A stretch of DNA of 64,000 nucleotides from Streptomyces venezuelae (lineage in GTDB: Bacteria > Actinomycetota > Actinomycetes > Streptomycetales > Streptomycetaceae), in assembly GCF_008642335.1 (NCBI RefSeq), contig NZ_CP029191.1, positions 2,604,001-2,668,000 on the forward strand, in the 5' to 3' direction. Below, piece after piece: positions 32,486-41,562 of this stretch. The notes beneath the pieces were generated by a model. That model had not been told where the DNA came from. It worked only from the letters and a program-made list of their open reading frames with translations, and ran no database searches. The translations under genes were made by a program, and so were the position numbers. Positions within the stretch are counted from its first letter, which is position 1; each line of letters opens with the position of its first letter.

Positions 32486-33682
32486 CTAGGCCGACATCGG
32501 CCGTTGCACCTTGATCGACTGGAGCAGTCCGACCGCCACCCAGACCGCGAACATCGACGAGCCTCCGTACGAGACGAAGGGCAGCGGAAGGCCCGCGACC
32601 GGCATGATGCCGAGGGTCATCCCGATGTTCTCGAAGGCCTGGAAGGCGAACCACGCGATGATGCCGGCGGCGACGATGGTGCCGTAGAGCTCGGTGGTCT
32701 CGCGGGCGATGCGGCAGGCGCGCCACAGGACGACACCGAGCAGGACCAGGATCGCGCCCGCGCCCACGAAGCCGAGCTCCTCACCGGCGACGGTGAAGAC
32801 GAAGTCGGTCTGCTGCTCGGGGACGAACTGTCCGGTGGTCTGCGAGCCCTTGAAGAGGCCGGTGCCGGTCAGGCCGCCCGAGCCGATCGCGATGCGCGCC
32901 TGGTTGGTGTTGTAGCCGACGCCCGCCGGGTCGAGTGCGGGGTTGGCGAAGGCCGCGAAGCGCGCGATCTGGTAGTCGTCGAGGACGCCCAGCTGCCATA
33001 TGGCGACACCGCCGGCGACGCCCGTGCCGAGCAGCCCGAACACCCAGCGGTTGGAGGCGCCGGAGGCGAGCAGCACGCCGAGCACGATCATCGCCATCAC
33101 CATGACCGAGCCGAGGTCGGGCATGAGCAGGACGATCATTATCGGAACGGCGGCCAGGCCGAGGGCCTGGAGGACGGTGCGGTGGTCGGGGTGGTCGCGG
33201 TCGCCCGCGTCGACGCGGGCCGCGAGCAGCATCGCCATGCCCAGGATGATCGTGATCTTCACGAACTCGGAGGGCTGGAGCGAGAAGCCGCCGCCGAGCA
33301 CGATCCACGCGTGGGCGCCGTTGATCGTCGCGCCGAGCGGGGTGAGGACGAGCAGGACCAGGAAGACGGAGATGCCGTAGAGGATCGGCACGGCCGTGCG
33401 CAGGGTGCGGTGGCCGAGCCAGACGGTGCCGATCATCAGGGCGAAGCCGATGCCGGTGTTCAGGACGTGTTTGAGCGCGAAGGAGTACGGGTCGTCGCCG
33501 ACGAGCTCGGTGCGGTTGCGGGTCGCCGAGTAGACGAGCGCGGTGCCGATCCCGGAGAGGGCGATCGCCGCGATCAGCATGGGCCAGTCGAGTCGGCGCA
33601 CTATCGAGTCGCGGGCCAGGAGCCGCGACACCCCGGAGCGCTCCGGGCCGTATCCGGAGACGGAGAAGCCGTTGCCGGTCAT
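32486..33682 (-). CDS. rodA: RodA/FtsW/SpoVE-family peptidoglycan polymerase
   Basis: A 398-residue SEDS glycosyltransferase with about ten TM helices. The conserved segment GAHAWIVLGGGFSLQPSEFVKI and the C-terminal FENIGMTLGIMPVAGLPLPFVSYGGSS are hallmarks. It works with class B PBP (mrdA) encoded immediately upstream (stop and start overlap by one base). In Streptomyces this protein (sfr in S. coelicolor, from memory) acts with MreB in spore-wall synthesis. Start ATG at 33682 from overlap and N-terminal fit. Confidence 0.95.
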   Translation of the reverse strand: MTGNGFSVSGYGPERSGVSRLLARDSIVRRLDWPMLIAAIALSGIGTALVYSATRNRTELVGDDPYSFALKHVLNTGIGFALMIGTVWLGHRTLRTAVPILYGISVFLVLLVLTPLGATINGAHAWIVLGGGFSLQPSEFVKITIILGMAMLLAARVDAGDRDHPDHRTVLQALGLAAVPIMIVLLMPDLGSVMVMAMIVLGVLLASGASNRWVFGLLGTGVAGGVAIWQLGVLDDYQIARFAAFANPALDPAGVGYNTNQARIAIGSGGLTGTGLFKGSQTTGQFVPEQQTDFVFTVAGEELGFVGAGAILVLLGVVLWRACRIARETTELYGTIVAAGIIAWFAFQAFENIGMTLGIMPVAGLPLPFVSYGGSSMFAVWVAVGLLQSIKVQRPMSA

Positions 33683-35856
33683 CAGTCGCGCCTCCAGTCG
33701 GCCGGCGGGCCGGCCAGTTGCTGCTCGGCCGGGGGCTTGGGGGCCGCGGGCTTGTACGGCTTGATCTTCGGGGAGTGGATGGAGCCGTCGGGCTTGATCT
33801 TCGGCAGGTTCTTCTGCGGCTGGGGCAGGAGCGCCTTCTTCACGTCCTGCTTGCCCTCGTCGTCCAGGCCGTAGATCGCGTTGTAGATCTGGCGGACGGC
33901 GGGGCCGGATGCGCCGGAGCCCGTACCGCCCTGGGAGATCGTCATGACGATCGTGTAGTCCTTGGTGTACGTCGCGAACCACGAGGTGGTCTGCTTGCCG
34001 TAGACCTCGGCGGTACCGGTCTTGGCGTGCATCGGGATCTTGTCCTGCGGCCATCCCTGGAACCGCCAGGCCGCCGTGCCGCGCGTGGCGACGTCGGCGA
34101 GAGCACCGTCTATGTCCTTCTGCGTCTTGGCGTCGAAGGGCAGCTTGCCGTGCGACTTGGGCGCGATCTCCTCGACCTGCCGGCCGTCGGCGCTGACGAT
34201 CGCCTTGCCGACGGTCGGGTTGTACAGGGTGCCGCCGTTGGCGATGGCGGAGTAGATCGTGGCCATCTGTATGGGCGTCACGAGGGTGTCGCCCTGGCCG
34301 ATGGAGTAGTTGACGGAGTCACCGGCGCGCATCTTCATGCCTTCGAGGCAGTTCTCGTAGGCGATGCGTTCGGCGTAGTCGCCGCCGCTCTTCTTGCCCT
34401 GCTTGCACCAGGCGTCCTTGTTGGCCTTCCAGTAGTCCTTCTTCCACTGGCGGTCGGGGACGCGTCCGGTGACCTCGTTGGGGAGGTCGATGCCGGTCTC
34501 CTTGCCGAGGCCGAACTGGTGGGCGGTCTTGTAGAACCAGTCCTTGGGGTCCTTGACCGGCTTGTTCCCGCCGTCCTTGCGCCACTGGTCGTGCGACAGC
34601 TTGTAGAAGACGGTGTCGCAGGAGACTTCGAGGGCCTGGCCGAGGGTGATCGAGCCGTGGCCCTTGGACTCGTAGTTCTTGAAGGTCTGGCCGCCGATGG
34701 AGTACGAGCTGGGGCACGGGTAGCGGCCGTTGAAGTCGTAGCCCGCGTTGACCGCGGCGGTCGTCGGGATGACCTTGAAGATGGAGCCCGGGGCGGCCTG
34801 GCCCTGGATGGCGCGGTTCAGCAGCGGATAGTTGGACTTCTTGCCGGTGAGCCGCGCGTAGTCCTTGCCGGAGATGCCGCCGACCCAGGCGTTCGGGTCG
34901 TACGACGGGTTGGAGGCCATGGAGACGACGCGTCCGGTCTTGTTCTCCATGACGACGACGGCGCCCGCGTCCGCCTTGTAGTTTTCGTTGGTGTTCTTGT
35001 CGAACTCCTTGCGGGCCTTCTTCATCGCGTCGTTCAGCCAGTACTCGGCGACGGCCTGCACGCGCGCGTCGATGCTGGTGACGACGTTCGCCCCGGGCCG
35101 CGCGTCGTCCGACTCGGCCTCGCCGATGACCCGGCCGAGGTTGTCCACTTCGTAGCGGGTCACGCCGGCCTTGCCGCGCAGCTGCTTGTCGTACGTGCGC
35201 TCCAGGCCCGAGCGGCCGACCATGTCCGAGCGGAGGAACGGCGAGTCGGTGTTCTCGGCCTTCTTGATCTCCTCGTCCGTGACGGGCGAGAGGTAGCCGA
35301 GGACCTGCGCGGTGTTGGACTTGCCGGGGGCGGCGTAACGCCGCACGGCCGTGGGCTCGGCGGTGATGCCGGGGAAGTCCTCGGAGCGCTCGCGGATCTG
35401 CAGGGCCTGCTTGGGCGTCGCCTCGTCGGTGATGGGGATGGGCTGGTACGGCGAGCCGTTCCAGCAGGGCTGCGGCGTCTTGGCGTCGCAGAGGCGGACC
35501 TTGCCCTCGACCTCTTCGGCCTTCATGTCGAGGACGTCGGCGAGCTTGGTGAGGACCGCCTTGCCGTCGTCCTTCATCTTCATCAGGTCGGTGCGGGACG
35601 CGGAGACGACCAGACGGGTCTCGTTGTCGGCGATGGGCACGCCCCGGGCGTCCAGGATCGAGCCGCGCACGGCGGGCTGGACGACCTGCTGGACGTGGTT
35701 GCCGGAGGCCTCCTCGGCGTACTCGTCGCCGTTGCGGACCTGGAGGTACCAGAGGCGGCCGCCGAGGGTGAGCAGGAGGGAGACGACGAGGATCTGGATG
35801 ATGACGAGACGGATCTGGACGCGTGGGGTCCGGCCCGTCTCGGGAATGTTGGTCAC
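33682..35856 (-). CDS. mrdA: Penicillin-binding protein 2 (class B transpeptidase)
   Basis: A 724-residue class B PBP. One N-terminal TM helix (~residues 14-38) precedes a dimerisation region. The transpeptidase domain has SIFK with Ser358 and Lys361 as SxxK, an SxN-type site later (likely SVN in DSVNYSIGQ), and KTGTAEVYG with Lys612 as KTG. The C-terminal ~40 residues are Pro/Lys-rich. It pairs with RodA, and mreBCD are directly upstream, so it belongs to the elongation/spore-wall complex. Start GTG at 35856. Confidence 0.95.
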   Translation of the reverse strand: MTNIPETGRTPRVQIRLVIIQILVVSLLLTLGGRLWYLQVRNGDEYAEEASGNHVQQVVQPAVRGSILDARGVPIADNETRLVVSASRTDLMKMKDDGKAVLTKLADVLDMKAEEVEGKVRLCDAKTPQPCWNGSPYQPIPITDEATPKQALQIRERSEDFPGITAEPTAVRRYAAPGKSNTAQVLGYLSPVTDEEIKKAENTDSPFLRSDMVGRSGLERTYDKQLRGKAGVTRYEVDNLGRVIGEAESDDARPGANVVTSIDARVQAVAEYWLNDAMKKARKEFDKNTNENYKADAGAVVVMENKTGRVVSMASNPSYDPNAWVGGISGKDYARLTGKKSNYPLLNRAIQGQAAPGSIFKVIPTTAAVNAGYDFNGRYPCPSSYSIGGQTFKNYESKGHGSITLGQALEVSCDTVFYKLSHDQWRKDGGNKPVKDPKDWFYKTAHQFGLGKETGIDLPNEVTGRVPDRQWKKDYWKANKDAWCKQGKKSGGDYAERIAYENCLEGMKMRAGDSVNYSIGQGDTLVTPIQMATIYSAIANGGTLYNPTVGKAIVSADGRQVEEIAPKSHGKLPFDAKTQKDIDGALADVATRGTAAWRFQGWPQDKIPMHAKTGTAEVYGKQTTSWFATYTKDYTIVMTISQGGTGSGASGPAVRQIYNAIYGLDDEGKQDVKKALLPQPQKNLPKIKPDGSIHSPKIKPYKPAAPKPPAEQQLAGPPADWRRD

Positions 35857-35908
35857 TTCTTCCCTCCCCTGGGACGTCCCGCGGTGCGGTCAGCGAAGTG
35901 CTTCGCCT

Positions 35909-36583
35909 TCACAGGCGCTTGACCCCCTTGATGCGTCCGGCGCGGGCGACACGGGCCTTGGCGGCCTTCGCCCGCAGGCCGCTGCCGCGCTGGTTGCCGA
36001 TGCTCAGGCCGGTGCCGGAGGAGAGCCAGCCGGAGGAGACGTCGGCCGCCTTGTTGGCGGGTCCGTTCTCCCCGAGCGGGTCGTTGTCGGCGCGCCGGGC
36101 AAGGGCGATGATCAGCGGCACGGTGAACGGGGCGAGCAGCAGGTCGTAGAGCGCGGCGGTGAACAGGAGCCCGACCAGGCCCACATGGCGGGCGGCGGTG
36201 TCGCCGACGAGGGAGCCGACGCCCGCGTACAGCAGCGTCGAGCCGATGGCGGCGCTGACGACCACGACGAGCGGTCCGGTGGCGGAGCGGAGCCGTCCGC
36301 CGTCGGGCTTGGCGAGGCCCGCGAGGTAGCCGATGACGCAGAGCACCAGCGCGTACCGGCCCGCGGCGTGGTCGGCGGGCGGCGCCAGGTCGGCGAGGAG
36401 GCCCGCGCCGAAGCCGACGAGGGCGCCGCCGACATGGCCGTAGACCAGGGCGAGGCCGAGGACGGTGAGCAGGACGAGGTCCGGGACCGCGCCCGGCAGC
36501 TGGAGCCGCGCCAGGACGCTGACCTGGATGACCAGGGCGACGACGACGAGGGTGGCGGACAGCAGGATTCGGTTGAAGCGCAT
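35909..36583 (-). CDS. mreD: Rod shape-determining protein MreD
   Basis: A 224-residue membrane protein with about five or six TM helices and a basic cytoplasmic tail of ~50 residues (RVARAGRIKGVKRL). MreD bridges MreC and the PBP2/RodA machinery. It is longer than E. coli MreD because of the tail. The ATG at 36583 lies 12 bp after the mreC stop, with GGAGACC before it. Confidence 0.93.
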   Translation of the reverse strand: MRFNRILLSATLVVVALVIQVSVLARLQLPGAVPDLVLLTVLGLALVYGHVGGALVGFGAGLLADLAPPADHAAGRYALVLCVIGYLAGLAKPDGGRLRSATGPLVVVVSAAIGSTLLYAGVGSLVGDTAARHVGLVGLLFTAALYDLLLAPFTVPLIIALARRADNDPLGENGPANKAADVSSGWLSSGTGLSIGNQRGSGLRAKAAKARVARAGRIKGVKRL

Positions 36584-36595
36584 GGGTCCGGTCTC

Positions 36596-37549
36596 CTACT
36601 GCTCGTCGTTGCCGGCGTCGGCGCCGTCCACCGGCCGTCCCGACGGGGTGGCCGTGACGGTCACGGTCGGGGTCGGCTTGGGCTTTTCGGGCTTCTTCGG
36701 CAGGACCGTGTCGCGCGGGTCCTCACGGGGCGCTTCGACGACGACGCCGACGATGTCGAGCTTGGTGAACCCGACGTACGGCTTCACGTAGACGTTGCGG
36801 GTGAGGTCGCCGCCCGACGGGTCGACGCGGACGATCTCGCCGACGGGCACGCCCGGCACGAACGGCTTGTCCTTGCGCGAGCCGAAGGTGACCAGGCGGT
36901 CGCCCTTCTTGACCTCGGCCTTGCCGTTGAGCAGCTGGACGGAGAGCGGACGGTCGCCCTGTCCGGTGGCGAAGCCGAGCTCGTCGGTCTTCTCCATGCG
37001 CGTGCCGACGGTGAAGTCGGGGTCGTTGGCGAGCAGGACGGTCGAAGTGTTCGGGCCGACCGTGGTGACGCGGCCGACCAGTCCGTCGCCGTTCAGGACG
37101 GTCATGTCGCGCTTGATGCCGTCGTTGGCGCCGGCGTCGATGGTGACGGTCCAGGAGAAGCCCTGGGCCGCTCCTATGCCGATGACCTCGGCGCCCTTGA
37201 TGCCGTACTGCCCTGCGCCCGCTGTCTTCAGCATGCTGTCGAGCTGGCGTACGCGGCTGCGGTTGCGGTCGTCGCTGCCGAGCTTGGCCTTCAGCGCGGC
37301 GTTCTGGCGCTCCAGTTCGGCGATGCGGTTGTGGCGTTCACCGGAGTCGCGCACCGCGCCGATGGCGTTGCCGATCGGGTCGACGGCGGAGGACATGCCC
37401 TCCTCGACCGGACCGAAGACGGTGGCGGCGGCCCGGCGGGCACCGTCGACCGGTGAGTCCTCGCCGCCGCGGATGTCCACCGTGATCAAAGCGAACGCGA
37501 TGGCTACCAGCAGCACCAGGAGCAGCCGGCTCTCTCGTGTGTCCCTCAC
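36596..37549 (-). CDS. mreC: Rod shape-determining protein MreC
   Basis: A 317-residue protein with one TM helix (~residues 8-24), then a coiled-coil part (RIAELERQNAALKAKL) and the beta-rich MreC domain (IGIGAAQGFSWTVTIDAGANDGI, VGRVTTVGPNTSTVLL, LVTFGSRKDKPFVPGVPVGEIVRV). The C-terminus is a Pro/Thr-rich extracytoplasmic tail. GTG start at 37549. It follows mreB after a 163-bp gap with a hairpin. Confidence 0.95.
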   Translation of the reverse strand: MRDTRESRLLLVLLVAIAFALITVDIRGGEDSPVDGARRAAATVFGPVEEGMSSAVDPIGNAIGAVRDSGERHNRIAELERQNAALKAKLGSDDRNRSRVRQLDSMLKTAGAGQYGIKGAEVIGIGAAQGFSWTVTIDAGANDGIKRDMTVLNGDGLVGRVTTVGPNTSTVLLANDPDFTVGTRMEKTDELGFATGQGDRPLSVQLLNGKAEVKKGDRLVTFGSRKDKPFVPGVPVGEIVRVDPSGGDLTRNVYVKPYVGFTKLDIVGVVVEAPREDPRDTVLPKKPEKPKPTPTVTVTATPSGRPVDGADAGNDEQ

Positions 37550-37659
37550 GTGCGGCGGCGTGCCTTCCTCAATCGGATTCCGTGGAATCTGCGGGTTCCA
37601 CGAGGTTCTGGGGAATTGTCGTGCCTTACGGGAATTGCGTGTCGTGCCTCTATATCAAC

Positions 37660-37699
37660 GATCCGCCGCACGAGGCGGCAGGCACTCGTACGGCGGATC
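37660..37699 (-). terminator. Hairpin between mreB and mreC
   Basis: A 14-bp stem with one mismatch (37660-37674 with 37685-37699) lies 14 bp beyond the mreB stop. It has no T-run. It could give mostly monocistronic mreB transcripts with partial read-through into mreCD. Confidence 0.5.
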
Positions 37700-37712
37700 T
37701 TCGCGCGTCAGA

Positions 37713-38744
37713 TCATCTGCGCGGCTGGGCGTCCAGCACCTGCTGCAACGCCTCGAACTCCTCGACGCACTTTCCGGAGCCGAGCGCCACGCTGTCCAGC
37801 GGGTCCTCGGCGATGTGGATCGGCATGCCGGTCTCCCGGCGCAGCCGCTCGTCGAGGCCGCGCAGCAGGGCGCCGCCGCCGGTGAGAACGATTCCTCGGT
37901 CCATGACGTCGCCCGACAGCTCGGGCGGGCACTTGTCGAGGGTGGTCTTGACCGCGTCCACGATCGCGTTGACCGGCTCCTCGATGGCCTTGCGGACCTC
38001 GGCGGCGGAGATGACGACGGTCTTGGGCAGCCCGGAGACCAGGTCCCTGCCGCGGATCTCGGTGTGCTCGTCGGCGTCCATGTCGTACGCCGAACCGATG
38101 GTGATCTTGATCTGTTCGGCGGTGCGCTCGCCGAGGAGGAGGGAGTACTCCTTCTTGATGTGCTGGATGATCGCGTTGTCCAGCTCGTCGCCGGCGACGC
38201 GGATCGACTGTGCCGTGACGATTCCGCCGAGGCTGATGACCGCGACCTCGGTGGTGCCGCCGCCGATGTCGACCACCATGTTGCCCGTGGCCTCGTGGAC
38301 CGGGAGGCCGGAGCCGATGGCCGCGGCCATGGGCTCCTCGATGATGTGCACCTGGCGCGCGCCGGCCTGCGAGGAGGCCTCGATGACGGCGCGGCGCTCG
38401 ACGCCGGTGATGCCGGAGGGCACGCAGACGACGACGCGCGGGCGGGCGAGGTAGCGCCGCTTGTGGATCTTCAGGATGAAGTAGCGGAGCATGCGCTCGG
38501 TGATCTCGAAGTCGGCGATCACGCCGTCCTTCAGAGGGCGCACCGCGACGATGTTGCCGGGCGTGCGCCCGATCATCTTCTTCGCTTCTGCGCCGACCGC
38601 GAGAATGCCACCGGTGTTGGTGTTGATCGCGACGACGGACGGCTCGTTGAGTACGATCCCCCGACCCCTGACGTACACCAGCGTGTTGGCGGTCCCGAGG
38701 TCGACAGCCATGTCACGGCCGATGAACGACATGTTGTTCCCCAT
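37713..38744 (-). CDS. mreB: Actin-like cell-shape protein MreB
   Basis: A 343-residue bacterial actin. The phosphate-1 motif [21 protein letters not shown], the phosphate-2 motif [18 protein letters not shown] and the adenosine motif [18 protein letters not shown] are all intact. It organises spore-wall synthesis in Streptomyces rather than rod elongation (family knowledge). I chose the ATG at 38744 ([12 protein letters not shown]) by match to known N-termini; an in-frame ATG at 38831 would add 29 residues. Confidence 0.97.
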   Translation of the reverse strand: MGNNMSFIGRDMAVDLGTANTLVYVRGRGIVLNEPSVVAINTNTGGILAVGAEAKKMIGRTPGNIVAVRPLKDGVIADFEITERMLRYFILKIHKRRYLARPRVVVCVPSGITGVERRAVIEASSQAGARQVHIIEEPMAAAIGSGLPVHEATGNMVVDIGGGTTEVAVISLGGIVTAQSIRVAGDELDNAIIQHIKKEYSLLLGERTAEQIKITIGSAYDMDADEHTEIRGRDLVSGLPKTVVISAAEVRKAIEEPVNAIVDAVKTTLDKCPPELSGDVMDRGIVLTGGGALLRGLDERLRRETGMPIHIAEDPLDSVALGSGKCVEEFEALQQVLDAQPRR

Positions 38745-38956
38745 GAGGATGCGTCTGGCCTTCCCTAGTGGAGCGTGTGATGGCTTTTTAGGTAGGCGAG
38801 GTGGGTGCTGTGTGGCAGTGGAGGCTTCCATCGTAGTCTCGGCTGCGCGAACACGGCGCTAGGGTCTTCGCCATTGTCAGCAGATGATGGGCCGCCTCGC
38901 TCTTGGAGACGTGCCATCGGAGGCACGGGTTCCCCCGATTGGGGCGCATATGCCAA

Positions 38957-38984
38957 AGGACGGCCGAATTCCTTCGGCCGTCCA
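38957..38984 (-). terminator. Hairpin after ndk
   Basis: An 11-bp stem (38958-38968 with 38973-38983) about 50 bp beyond the ndk stop, followed on the minus strand by CTTT. It probably separates ndk from the mreB promoter region (38745-39034), in which I see no gene. Confidence 0.55.
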
Positions 38985-39034
38985 GGGCAGGAACGGTGCA
39001 CTCCTGACTCCGGGTCAGAAGACTGTGCGTCGGA

Positions 39035-39448
39035 CTAGACGACGCCCGGGAAGAAGATCTTGAGCTCGCGCTCCGCGGACTCCTCCGAGTCCGAGGCGTG
39101 GATCAGGTTCTCCCGGACGATCGTGCCGAAGTCGCCGCGGATCGAGCCCGGCGCCGCGGCGATCGGGTCGGTCGGACCGGCGAGCCCGCGCACGCCCTCG
39201 ATGACCCGCTCGCCCTCGACGACGAGCGCGACGACGGGACCGGACGACATGAAGGCGACCAGCGGCTCGTAGAAGGGCTTGCCCTTGTGCTCGCCGTAGT
39301 GCTGCTCCAGGGTCTCCTGGTCCAGCGAACGCAGCTCCAGCGCGGAGATCGTCCAGCCCGCCTTGCGCTCGATGCGGCCGATGATCTCGCCGATCAGGCC
39401 ACGACGGACGGCGTCGGGCTTCAGCAGGACGAGGGTGCGCTGGCTCAT
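39035..39448 (-). CDS. ndk: Nucleoside diphosphate kinase
   Basis: A 137-residue NDK. It moves a phosphate from ATP to NDPs via His117 in the motif NLIHASDS. The N-terminal TLVLLKPDAVRRGLIGEI is also typical. The start is ATG 39448 (MSQRTL), since the frame upstream lacks family similarity. It lies downstream of the DUF4233 gene. Confidence 0.98.
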   Translation of the reverse strand: MSQRTLVLLKPDAVRRGLIGEIIGRIERKAGWTISALELRSLDQETLEQHYGEHKGKPFYEPLVAFMSSGPVVALVVEGERVIEGVRGLAGPTDPIAAAPGSIRGDFGTIVRENLIHASDSEESAERELKIFFPGVV

Positions 39449-39519
39449 GTGCGGCTCCAAGAGGTGTTCGTACGATCGATGCGATCGGGTGGGATTGGGC
39501 CGCACGATACCGGGGTCGG

Positions 39520-39885
39520 CTACGCCGCGTTACCTCCGGCCTCCGGCTGCCCCTCCGCCATGGCCGCGAAGCGGGCCTTCGCCTCGTCGATCTTGCGGCC
39601 GAAGTGGACCGAAGCCCACCAGATGGCCGCGAAGACGGCGCCCAGGAAGAACATCGTCGGCACCACGAAACCGCTCGCGATCAGCGCGACCTGCAGGGCC
39701 CAGCCGAGCTGCACCCCGCCGGGCCGGGTGACCATCCCGCAGAGCAGGAGGCTCACCACCATCGCGATGCCGCAGACCGTCCAGACCGTGCCCATGGACA
39801 GGTCGTCGTCCTTCATGGCGACCAGGCCCGCGAAGCCGATCACGAAGAACTCGCCGATCAGCGTCGAAGCGCAGAGCGTACGCAC
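39520..39885 (-). CDS. DUF4233 membrane protein
   Basis: A 121-residue protein with four hydrophobic helices (~residues 8-23, 33-48, 60-80 and 82-96) and a charged C-terminal tail. It fits the DUF4233 family usually encoded right after folC in actinobacteria. The GTG at 39885 lies 6 bp after the folC stop, with GAGG upstream. Function unknown. Confidence 0.85.
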   Translation of the reverse strand: MRTLCASTLIGEFFVIGFAGLVAMKDDDLSMGTVWTVCGIAMVVSLLLCGMVTRPGGVQLGWALQVALIASGFVVPTMFFLGAVFAAIWWASVHFGRKIDEAKARFAAMAEGQPEAGGNAA

Positions 39886-39891
39886 AGGAAT

Positions 39892-41418
39892 TCAGCCTCT
39901 CCCCAGGAGCAGTCGGGCCTCGCCGACCGTGATGACGGAACCAGTGACGAGGACGCCGCCGCCCGCGTACTCCCCCTCTTCCTCGGCGAGGGTGATCGCC
40001 GCCTCCAGCGCGTCGTCGAGGCGCGGCTCGACCTGCACGCGGTCGTCACCGAAGACCTCCACGGCGAGTCCGGCGAGGGTGTCCGCGTCCATCGCGCGAT
40101 GGCTGGAGTTCTGCGTGACGACGACCTCGGCGAAGATCGGCTCGAAGGCCTCCAGAAGCCCCTTCACGTCCTTGTCGTCGCTCGCGCCGACCACGCCGAT
40201 GAGCCGGCTGAAGTCGAAGACCTCGCTGATCGCGGCGGAGGTGGCGCGGGCGCCGGCCGGGTTGTGCGCGGCGTCCAGGACGACGGTCGGCGAACGGCGC
40301 ACGACTTCGAGCCTGCCCGGCGAGGACACGGACGCGAACGCCTTGCGGATCGCGTCGATGTCCAGCGGGCGCGCGTGCTGCGAGCCGATGCCGAAGAACG
40401 CCTCCACGGCGGCGAGCGCCACCGCGGCGTTGTGCGCCTGGTACTCGCCGTGCAGCGGCAGGAACACCTCTTCGTACTCCCCGCCGAGGCCACGGAGCGT
40501 CAGGAGCTGGCCGCCGACCGCCACCTGACGGGAGACGACGCCGAACTCCAGGCCCTCGCGGGCGACCGTCGCGTCGACCTCGACGGCCTTCTTCAGCAGG
40601 ACCTGCGCGGCGTCCACGGGCTGCTGCGCCATGATCACCGTGGCGTCCTGCTTGATGATGCCGGACTTCTCCTTGGCGATCTCGCCCGGCGTGTTGCCCA
40701 GGCGGTCGGTGTGGTCAAGGTCGATGGGGGTGATGACGGCGACGGAGCCGTCGATCACGTTCGTCGCGTCCCAGCTGCCGCCCATGCCGACCTCGACGAC
40801 GGCCACGTCCACGGGGGCGTCCGCGAACGCCGCGTACGCCATGCCGGTGAGGACCTCGAAGAACGAGAGGCGGTACTCCTGCTGGGAGTCGACCATCTCC
40901 ACGTACGGCTTGATGTCCTGGTACGCCTCCACGAAGCGCTCCGCCTCGATGGGGGCGCCGTCCAGGCTGATCCGCTCGGTGATCGACTGGACGTGGGGCG
41001 AGGTGTACCGCCCCGTGCGCAGGTCGAAGGCGGAGAACAGGGCCTCGATCATGCGGGCCGTGGACGTCTTGCCGTTCGTGCCCGTGATGTGGATCGAGGG
41101 GTACGCGCGCTGCGGCTCGCCCAGGACGTCCATCAGCGCGGCGATGCGGCTGACGGACGGCTCCAGTTTCGTCTCGCCCCAGCGGCCCGCGAGCTCCGTC
41201 TCCACCTCGCGCAGCGCCCGGTCCACCTCCGGGTCGGTGGGACGCGCGGGGACACCGCTCTCGGGCGGGCCCGCCTGGGTGCGCAGGGTGCGGCTGCCCG
41301 CCTCGATCACGGCGAGGTCGGGGTCGCGGTCGGTTTCGGCCCCGACGATGTCCTCGAAGGCGTCGTCCGGGTCGGCGGGGCTGTCGGCATGGTCGTCGCG
41401 CGGGGGGAGATCACTCAC
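39892..41418 (-). CDS. folC: Folylpolyglutamate synthase / dihydrofolate synthase
   Basis: A 508-residue bifunctional Mur-ligase-like enzyme adding glutamate to folates. The P-loop is ITGTNGKTSTARM. Other motifs are YTSPHVQSITERI (SPH), DVAVVEVGMGGSWDATN, DHTDRLGNTPGEIAKEKSGI and VLDAAHNPAGA. The first ~80 residues form an acidic extension not needed in other bacteria. Start GTG at 41418 (VSDLPPRDD); an upstream in-frame start at 41442 is possible. It diverges from the MreB-like gene. Confidence 0.95.
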   Translation of the reverse strand: MSDLPPRDDHADSPADPDDAFEDIVGAETDRDPDLAVIEAGSRTLRTQAGPPESGVPARPTDPEVDRALREVETELAGRWGETKLEPSVSRIAALMDVLGEPQRAYPSIHITGTNGKTSTARMIEALFSAFDLRTGRYTSPHVQSITERISLDGAPIEAERFVEAYQDIKPYVEMVDSQQEYRLSFFEVLTGMAYAAFADAPVDVAVVEVGMGGSWDATNVIDGSVAVITPIDLDHTDRLGNTPGEIAKEKSGIIKQDATVIMAQQPVDAAQVLLKKAVEVDATVAREGLEFGVVSRQVAVGGQLLTLRGLGGEYEEVFLPLHGEYQAHNAAVALAAVEAFFGIGSQHARPLDIDAIRKAFASVSSPGRLEVVRRSPTVVLDAAHNPAGARATSAAISEVFDFSRLIGVVGASDDKDVKGLLEAFEPIFAEVVVTQNSSHRAMDADTLAGLAVEVFGDDRVQVEPRLDDALEAAITLAEEEGEYAGGGVLVTGSVITVGEARLLLGRG

Positions 41419-41562
41419 GTACGCCAGTCTACGGAGCGGCACCGACAGCCGTCGTCAGGACCTGTCGGTCGGAGCCCGGGACCTTCGTCGGGACCTTCGG
41501 CCCGTCCGATTCGGGACCTTGGTCCCTCCGCTTCGGGGAGCCGCCCGGCAAACTTGGCGATC

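Noticed and set aside
39604..41562. Long plus-strand frame running into the MreB-like gene
   Set aside because: This part is antisense to DUF4233 and folC. The actin homology only begins at 41563.
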